From Verrucomicrobiota bacterium (GTDB lineage Bacteria > Verrucomicrobiota > Verrucomicrobiia > Limisphaerales > VHDF01): a stretch of DNA of 64,000 nucleotides. The stretch lies in NCBI GenBank assembly GCA_016871495.1, contig VHDF01000008.1:21488-85487 (forward strand), read 5' to 3'. Position numbers and translations under genes: made by a program. The notes under the pieces are model-generated. The model had not been told where the DNA came from. It was given only the letters and a program-made list of their open reading frames with translations, and searched no databases. How positions within the stretch are numbered: the stretch's first letter is position 1; every line of letters starts with the position of its first letter. Shown piece after piece: positions 45,701 through 54,700 of the stretch.

Positions 45701-48700
45701 AAGGTAAGCTCGGCGCCGACCGTGCCGCCGAACCGGGCATACAAAGGCCCGTAGATGGGGATCTTCTGAACGTAGGTAAATTCGAACTTGAAGGTCGGCA
45801 GCCGCACCTCGATCAGACGCACCGCTTCGCCGGTGAACAATCCAAAGATCTCCGCCGGGTTATCCCAAATGGGGAAATGGAACACCGAAGCATCCAGTTT
45901 GCCCATAAACCCAATGGTATCGCTCGTCTCCGTCCCGCCCACGCCCGGATTGGCATTTTGGATCGATTCCAAATCCTGCTGAAAATTCCCGAACAGCTCA
46001 CCCGCCGGATTGACCTTGGGTTTGCCTCCCCCAATGTCTGCGATCATCTCGAACGCTCCCATCGGAATGAGCAGGCTCTTGCCGTCGTAGTTTCCAACCA
46101 ACTGAATGATGTCGACAACCTGCTTGATGACCTCAATGAACTTCCGAGTTCCGGGATCGAGGTAACCGAACGCCTCCGCCAGGTCGAGGAAGGTGATCGG
46201 CTTGCCCAGCAAATCGCTGATGATCGGAAGCGGGGTGGTCACCATTTCCAGAATCGGATCCGCCGGCTGTACGAATTCACGAATCTTTCCCAAGACCGGC
46301 CCCAGAAAATCGGAAATGTAAGAACCCAGATCGAGGTAGATCTCGTCGATGGAGACATTGGGTCCTTGCTGCCCTTCGTTGAGGTCCCAGCTCCAGTCGA
46401 GGTGGAAATTGGCGAGCACTCTCGGGAAATTCGCGTTTCCGCCAAAACTCAACGCGGCCTGCAAATCCACGTTGGCTTCCGCGCCAAGCTTGGGAACGAA
46501 GACTTTGCCAAAATCCAGTCCTGGAGAGGAAAGCTCGGCCCAGGTCAGTTTGCCGTCGTTATTGGGATCCTTCAGGTCGATCTCAAAACCACCTCTGAAG
46601 AAACTTCCCAAGTCCTTCACATCCAGTTGAAGGAAGAAGAGCTGGGCGCTGCCGGCGATCTTCGGAGTAATGCTGAAGCCCAAGAAGAGTTCGGCGCCCG
46701 TCGATTTCGCTGAACTATTGACGTCGTTGATATTGACCGAGGGCAGGCTGGGGGTGCCGGAGGTGACGAAGTAGAATCCGTCCTTCTTGTTAAGTCCAAA
46801 TCCGAACTTGAAGTCGAAAGCGAGTTGCAACTGCAGGCTGCCATCGAGTTCAAGTCCAAACCCGGGAACACCCACATCGATATTCAAGGCGTCCCCCGTG
46901 TCCAAACTGAACAAGGCCTTGTGCAGCCGCAAATTGACCTCCAGCCCGTTGTCGCAATCGAGCTCGATATCAATCTGCTGGAAGGTTTCCAAGGGAACTC
47001 CGGTGGCCGGATCCACCAGCAGGTCCGCTCCCGGTTTGCCCAGGATATTCCAAATGACCTGCTTCAAAGCGCTCTTGATGGTCTCAATCGCGCTGCCTCC
47101 GTTCTGAGCAATGGCGTTGCGCAAGTCCGCCAGCAAGCCCTCGCGGAAATCCTGGATGAAGTTGGCGGTTCCCGCCAGCCCGTCCCCGATCAACGGCAGA
47201 TCGAGATCGCCCACGGCGTCGTTCAGACCGTCCTGAATGAACTTCAACGCGCTGTCCAAGCCATCAAGGAACAGCCCGGCGCTGGCATCAAGGATCGCGC
47301 ACAAATCCAGATTGTTGAAAAGCTGGCTGAAGTCCGGGGTCGAAATGGTGGTCTTGGCCAGCTTGCCCGTCGAATTGTTGGTCGTGGTGGCTGCTTGGCC
47401 ATCATCATCCGCCGTCGCCACCGCCGTGAAGGTGGGCGCTTGCGAGTTGATCGCCGTGATCATCTGCTGGGCCGTCGTGACCCCGCTGTTCAGGGTCAAA
47501 TTCAGCGTGTTGCTGCCCGCGTCGTAATTCGCTTTTGGAGCAACCGCCGGGTTGTGGATCAAGGCAACCTTGAATTTGTCCTTGGCCAAATCGGAAGTGC
47601 TGACAATGAAATCGTTGTGATTGCCGCGAACTTGGACGGTCGCGGTCGGATTATTCGCCTGATCCGGGAAGAAAAGCCGGACGAGATCCGGAATATCCAC
47701 CACCAGATGGTTGTCGGGATACCCGTTCCCATCGGCATCCGCGTCACTGCCGAGCGGTTTGCTTTCAAGGGGGGCGAAGATGGGGAGGTCTGCCGTCAAC
47801 CCCGCTCGGGCCGTAATGCCAAAGCTCTCGGGATCGAAAAGGTCCTCGTTGAAGTAGTGTCGATTGTCGCCATTGTTATCCTTGAATCCAATAGAGAGTT
47901 CGGCTTTGCCTTCGGTGTCAGGATCCCCATCGGCGTCGAGGGTGACCGAGCCGTCGCGCACAAAGATTCCAACCACGGATCCCAAGGAGGCTTCAAACTC
48001 AAGTCCGGTTCCCAGAACTTCCAGCTTCAAAGAAGCCTTGGTGGTGTCGTAGATAAATGGCTTGATGCCCTTGGGATTGGTGATATCGAGTCCGAAATCC
48101 ACGACGACTCCGGCGTAGGCTCCCACGGTCAAAAGCCCATCGCCCTCGATATGGATGAAGCTGGTGACTTGGGAGAGAATCTCCGCGGCGGGACTGTTAT
48201 CACCGGCAATCTTGCTCACCAGTTTCTGCAAGTTCACCTGGAGGGGAATGGTTTTGCCAAAGCCCGTGGTAAAATTGAGATGCACCTTGATCGCGGTGCG
48301 ATGGACGAAGCCAGTGCCCAACCCCTCCGTGAGGGACACCGTCCAGGGAGATCCCAGGGCGTTGACTTTCGTCAGAATCACATCGGCGGTGGTGGCTCCC
48401 GAATCGATTTTGATGGTGAGCACCTTGGTCGCGGCATTCCAGTCAGCCAGCGCCTGCCCCCCGCTCGCTTCGGTGCTTCCCACAATCTGAATGCGGGCAT
48501 TGGCCAGACCCGTGCCGTTGGCCTTGAATTTAAGTCCGTTTCGTTCGCCAGCCGGATTGAACAAAGCCTCCACGTTGCCCGACACCACGGTGGGCACCGG
48601 GCTGGGTGTGTCTTCCACCAAGATCTTGAAGATGTTCTGATTGCGTCCGTTGATGTGGAAGAGTTCCTCGATCTTCTGTTGGAAGATGCCGACCATCTTC

Positions 48701-51700
48701 TGAAGGCTCTTCGGGTTGCCTGAAGCGACTCCATCCACGACGTCTGCAATCTTCTCCGCCCACTTCAGCATGTCTGCCAGGCTGATCTCGATGAAGGGAA
48801 TCTCCTGGCTGAGGAATCCAAACTCCTCAAACTCGGACAAGGTGGAAACGATGGCTCGGAGGGCTTGCAAGATCTGCAAGAAACCGATGTCGCTGAAATT
48901 CTGGACACCGTTCAGCCCTGTGTAGGTGAGGAACAGTCCCGTCTTCCCTGGAGCATAAGGCTCCGGATTGTAGGCCAGGTTCTTGATGTCCGGCACGAGG
49001 ATGCCGATGTTGGCGTCACTCGGGAGAATCAAGCCCAGCGCCGGGTCAATCCCGAGTTTGAGCTGCGCCGAAAATCCTCCCGTAATCTCAAGATCAGCGA
49101 CCAGGTTATCCAGCGAGGACAACCCGTTCATCAGTTCCGGAATGTAGAAGCGGGTCTGTCCGTTCGCCCCGTTCTTGATCTTCAGACTCAGCCCGATGTC
49201 CGGGGAGGTTTGGAATCCACTGCCGGGTTTGATGTCAACATCAAGGAAGCCAATCCGAACCTTCCCCGTGGCGGGACCGTTGATGTCCAAGGTTGCCGAA
49301 AATTCGGCGTTGTCGATGAAGAGGCCTTTCAGCGACGACTTGGCCGCGCTGCCAAGAAATTCGAATCCACCCAGATTAATTCGATCGGTTCCAATCCCCA
49401 TTTCGGTGGCCGCCGGATCGTTGGCGAGCGAGACCAGGACGAGCAGGTTGATGACTCCCAGCCGATTCTGAAACGACCCGTCACCGTTGAGGTCTTCCCC
49501 GGAATCCAGGATGCCGTCTCCGTCCTTGTCTTCCCCAACATCAAGAATCTTGTTGTTGTTGGCGTCCTCATTGAGGTCGAGCCGGCCGTCCCCATCATCG
49601 TCCTCACCCGCGTCAAGCTTGCCGTTGTTGTTGTCGTCCTCATTGAGCTTGTCGAAATGCCCATCGCCGTCCAAGTCCTCCTGCAACGCCATGAACACGA
49701 TGCTCTGAGCGGCCTTGCGGGCAATGATCCACTTGTTGAGCGGCTGGCCGAGGTAGTTCTTCTCGCCGAATTTCTGGTTCACGTAGTTCACCAGATGTTC
49801 CATCCGGGTGAACGCGGCGGTATCCGCGGAAGCGAGCGTGATCGGAATTCCAATGGTGTCCCCATTGAGGAAGACGCTGAAATGCGCGTCTGCGGAGAGG
49901 CGGCCGTTGGAAGGAATGGGAACGAGCGGGGAGGACAAGATCATCGGGACTTCCACCGCGCTGAAATCGAACCCGACCGTGAGGTTCAATCCCAGTTGCG
50001 CCGAGGCGCTCAGACTGCCGTTGAGGGAGGCTTCGGCAATCAAACCCAGGTTCTCACCAAATTTGAAGGGCAGATTGAAAAGCGGCAGCGTCTTATTGAT
50101 GGTCGCGTTGAATGAGACCATCTTGCTGTTGGGGTCGAGGGGTGGCGGACTCACCCCCAGCAGGGCGCCGCCAATCGCTTGGATCATGTCACCAATGGCG
50201 CCCCGTTCGACTTCCACGGCGTTCTGATTCGTCCGGAAACCCATTTTTTGCAGGGGATGATTCGCGCCGGTGAAAGTCAGAACCAGAGTCGAATGCTTCT
50301 GCATCTCACCGTCGCTCAAGGCGAACACCGGCTGGCCGTTTTTGTTCACCCGGGCAACGACCTTCCCGCCCGTCGCCGCCGAAACTTTCGCATGAAGATT
50401 CGAGGCTAACTGAGCCGTATTCGCGAACGCTCCGGCCGGCATCGCAATCACAACCGGTTCGTTGGATCCTGCCGCGTACTTGCCTACCTGGAGGCTGAAA
50501 CTGAAGGCCGGGTAACTTCCAGCCAGGGGCAACTGAGCCAGGGGCAGTGGAGCTCCTGATGCGTCGGTGTAAGCGGCCACAGGCCGCAATTCCACACTGG
50601 CGACCTTGGGATAAACATTCGCAATGAACCAATTGGCGTAATCCAGCACGTCGCCAAGATTCTTGCCGCCGGTGAAGGGAATCTGGAGGTCGAAAACGGA
50701 GGAATTCCGGAACTGATCCAGCCAATTGATGAACTGCTTGACCATCGGCAGCAAGTCGCCTTCGCCCAGTGAGGAAAAGTCAGGGAGATCGGGCAGACCG
50801 GGTCCCAGGATGATGTCGCCATCGGATTCGACCTTGACCAGGAAGTTCGCGGGCAAGGCGCCCACTTCGCTGAAAATCACGGTGTTGGCCGCAAAATCCA
50901 CCGTGATGGTGAAATTGAAATTGAAAGCACCTGGACCGACGGCAATAAAACCGTTGACCGTAATCTTGAGGTAGTTCGGAGTGGCTAGAACAATATTGTA
51001 TCCGCCTTCCGTGGCTTGGAATAGACCCCCTGTCGTGTTCACTTCCAGGGCAATGTCCCCGCCAACCTCGATCATTCCCGACTCAAACTTCAACGAGGCT
51101 TTCCCACCGAATCCCACCTGATTGATGGCGAACTGCCCTGCCCCTTCGCGGAAGGAGATGACTTCCTTCGTCCCGGCTTTGATCTGCAGCCTCAAGTCTT
51201 CAGCCTTAACCCCGAGAAACTTCTGACCATTGGCATCGACATTGGTGAAAGTGAACACACCCGAGAGTTTCTGGGCGCCTCCTCCAGCGTTGAACCCGAT
51301 GCTGAGCGGCCCTTTGACCTCGAAAAAGTCACCGGCGGGAATGCTCAAAGGCACCTGCCCCATCGGAATCGGAACAGGCAAGGGCGGGTCATCCGCCAAT
51401 GCAAATCGTCCTGCGCCTTCACGGGCCGGGGCGAAGCTCGGGCTGGGTGGTGCCGGTGGAGCACCGGAGAAGGACGCCCCGCTGAAATCAAACACCTGAT
51501 TGATCGCATTCAGCGCGTTGTTGTTGAAATTGAAGCTCAACTTGATGCCCGGGGCGGGATCCCCGTCGTCCAGGACCAGAAAAGGAATGCTGATGACATC
51601 CACCACCACTTCAGCCGCGCCGGCAAACTGGCCATTATTAATGACAAACAGCCCATTACCATCCCGGATGTCGAAGAACGGCTCCACCGGACCCAAATTA

Positions 51701-54700
51701 AAATCCACGTTGCGCGCGGCGACGGTCAGCATTTCCTGCCCTGACACGGCCTGGCGCCGCTCGACACCGAAATCGCCGGTAATCACATCGAAGTCCGCCA
51801 CCGTCAGGTTAACCCTCAACATGCGGAACCTGATGAATGGGCCGATGTCAACGTTCAAGTTCACGCTCTGGCCGCCCAGCATGACGGTGCGATTGACGGC
51901 CTGTGTGGTCGTGTTGATTTGTAATCCAATGACGCTGTTTGGATTGGTCGTAAAACTAAACACCCCGGGAGCTCCAAAAGTGAAATTGCCAACCGAGGCC
52001 TCACCGGCGATCCCTTGATCGGTGCTGACAAAAATGCCCGAAATCTGGTCCAGAACCAAAACCTGCTGATCGACCCCATCCAGGAAAGGAAGCGACACAT
52101 TGCTGAAAGCGATGGTCACGAACTTGCCCAAGTCCGGATCCTCCTGCCGCTCAAAGGCAAAATTGCCCGAGAGGGTCAAGGCGTCCCCCATTTGACCCGC
52201 CAACAAGCTCAACGCGGCATTGGTGGCCTCGACTCTCAGAAATTTGCCTTTGGGGAGATTAAGATTCTTCGTCGTCCCCAGCACTTTGACTTGCCTTGAA
52301 AACGGCACATTGAAGTCGTTCAATCCCACACTGAACTGCCCGGTCAATCCCGCCAACCCCACGATATCCACCGCCACATTGGCCGAGGTAATCTGGGCGA
52401 CCATGCCCGACTCGCCCGCCACTTTCGTCATCAACAGCACACCGGCGCCGTTGGTGACGCTGACGAGCTTATTGTTCCCGGGCAATACGAAGTCAAAGGA
52501 AAGCCCCTCCACTGCCACGACGACATCTCGCTCGTTATCAGCCAAATTGGCCGGGGTGGCGTCATTCGGCTCGAAGGTGAACTTGCTCGCGCGCAAGACG
52601 AGGTCCGGAATCCCCAAGTCGAGAGCGACGTTGGTCCCATCAATTCGATAGTAGGGCCCTCCTCCCGGAATCAGCACGGATTGATTTCCTGGCAGCGGGA
52701 CCGAGATCGGGGTGTTGGCCTTGTTGAAGGTCAGTTTGAACGTTCCCGACAGATTGTCGATGTTCGGCAAATCAGGTCCATTGCCGGGGGCAATCGTCAG
52801 GGCCATTTCCCCGGCCATATCTCCGTTCCCTTTCAAGAGGAAGTTCCCTTGCCCGGTTGCCTTCAGAATCCGGATCGGCTGGCCACCTCCCATGAAAATA
52901 TTGAGATCCAATTTGGAAACATCGGCATCGATCGCGATATCCGTGCTGGCTCCCGCCTTGGAAAGTGTGAACACCCCTTTCAATTCTTGATTCAAGACCT
53001 TCAGCTTACCGTCGATGATCAGCGTCAGATCCGGATCCACGCTATCAAACAAATCTGGATCGACGATGCGCAACGTGTGAACCCCTTCATACTTGGCAAA
53101 GGTGAACGGAGCCCACAAATTGACGGGGTCGTTCAAGGAAGCGTTCAAAACCAGCGTGGCATCCAGGGAACTCCCTTTGACCGTCACAAACTTGTCGAAA
53201 GTGGGCAAGGTTGGAGGATTGACCGCCAGCCAATGACCAGGCCCGGGAGAGGTCAGCGCCGGGTTCGCGGGAAGATTGGGATCCACCTGAAACGTCAGAA
53301 AAGCCTCAAAGATGACATCCCCGGTCATCCCCACATTGACCAACGGATTCCCGACCAACCAGGGCGGAATGAGCTGGAGAGGATCTAATCCTTCAGCGAT
53401 CGCCTTGGTCCTCAGGGTGACCGACCTGAAATCAACGAAAGGACTTGGAATTCCGGGTGCGCTGTCATACCCGATGGTGAGGTCGAGCTCGACCGTGTTT
53501 TCGAGAGTCAGCTTGGACCCCGGACCGAAAACAATGTCGAACACCTCATTCAACCCATCCGCCAGCAACGCCGTCAACTCGACCTCTTTGATGATGATCT
53601 TCAGATCCCATGAATAGAAAACAATCGGGTCGCCGGGCTTGGAATAATGACCCAAGACGGAATCGACCAGCACCTGGAAATTCCCAAACGTCTCACCATC
53701 CAATTCCTCAAACTTCTGGGTGACCTGGGCCTGCGTTGGCAGGGAATTGACGAAGCTGCCAATTTCGTTGGCAATGGTATTCTGGATCGCGTTCTTGGCG
53801 TTGATCAGGTCATCAATAGGACGGCCAATCAGCCCTAGCTCCTTTTCACCCGGGAGGCTGACATTGAGAAGGTTCTGGACGAGGTTGGCAACATCGTTGA
53901 GTGCGTTCTCGACCTGGGGAACGACAAACTGGGTATTCACGACCCGTAACCGAACCTCCTTCGCCAAATCATCGTATTCCGGGACAAGGGCCAGTTGGTT
54001 GTTGCCAGGAATCGTGGTCCCGAAATACTTGGAAAATTCCCCCACCCTAACTCCGCCCCACTTAACAATCGAGAATGTTTGCCCCACCACCGGGGTAAAC
54101 CCGGAAAGTAAAATCGTTAGCTTGCCGTTCAAACTGGCATTCCCCGAAGCAATAACCTGATCGTAAACGACTGGCGCGTTGGTTGCATTCCAGCCATTGA
54201 TTTCCACTTCCAACACGCCATCAACACCTTGCGTAAAATTGGAAAAATTGCTGACCCCAGGGGAAAAGCCGGGCGCGAGAACGCCAGACTCATTGATCAA
54301 GTTCAAAGAACTTTGACCCGAGCCTTTAAGGATCTCTCCATCCTTTAGAAGCCTCACTTGATTCTGCAAACCCTCCTGAACCTGAGGCGGACCATTCGCA
54401 GCTCTCAGTGTCTCCACCAACCGTTCGGTGAGAAAAACTAACGCTTCCGGAGGATCGCTCCTCGGTTGCAAAACTTGTCCGCGATCTAACGGATCCACCT
54501 CCCCATCATGAAAACCCCCAGCGACAATCCCGCCCCCTCCGACTCGATCCATGCTCGACGAAGGTCCGGAATTTTGAGTCTCTGAAGCGACGATGGAAAT
54601 AGGGCCAATAGGATCTATGTCCGTTTTGGGATCATGTGAACCAAAGATACCTTCATCTGCCCCCTTGGTTGGACGCTCCAAAGCATCGGAATCAGGATTG

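Noticed and set aside
40042..50115. Long plus-strand open frames (400-630 codons) opposite the giant gene
   Set aside because: They are antisense to clear RTX, Calx-beta and beta-rich coding sequence. Their translations have no recognisable domain, and their openness follows from the codon pattern of the repeats.
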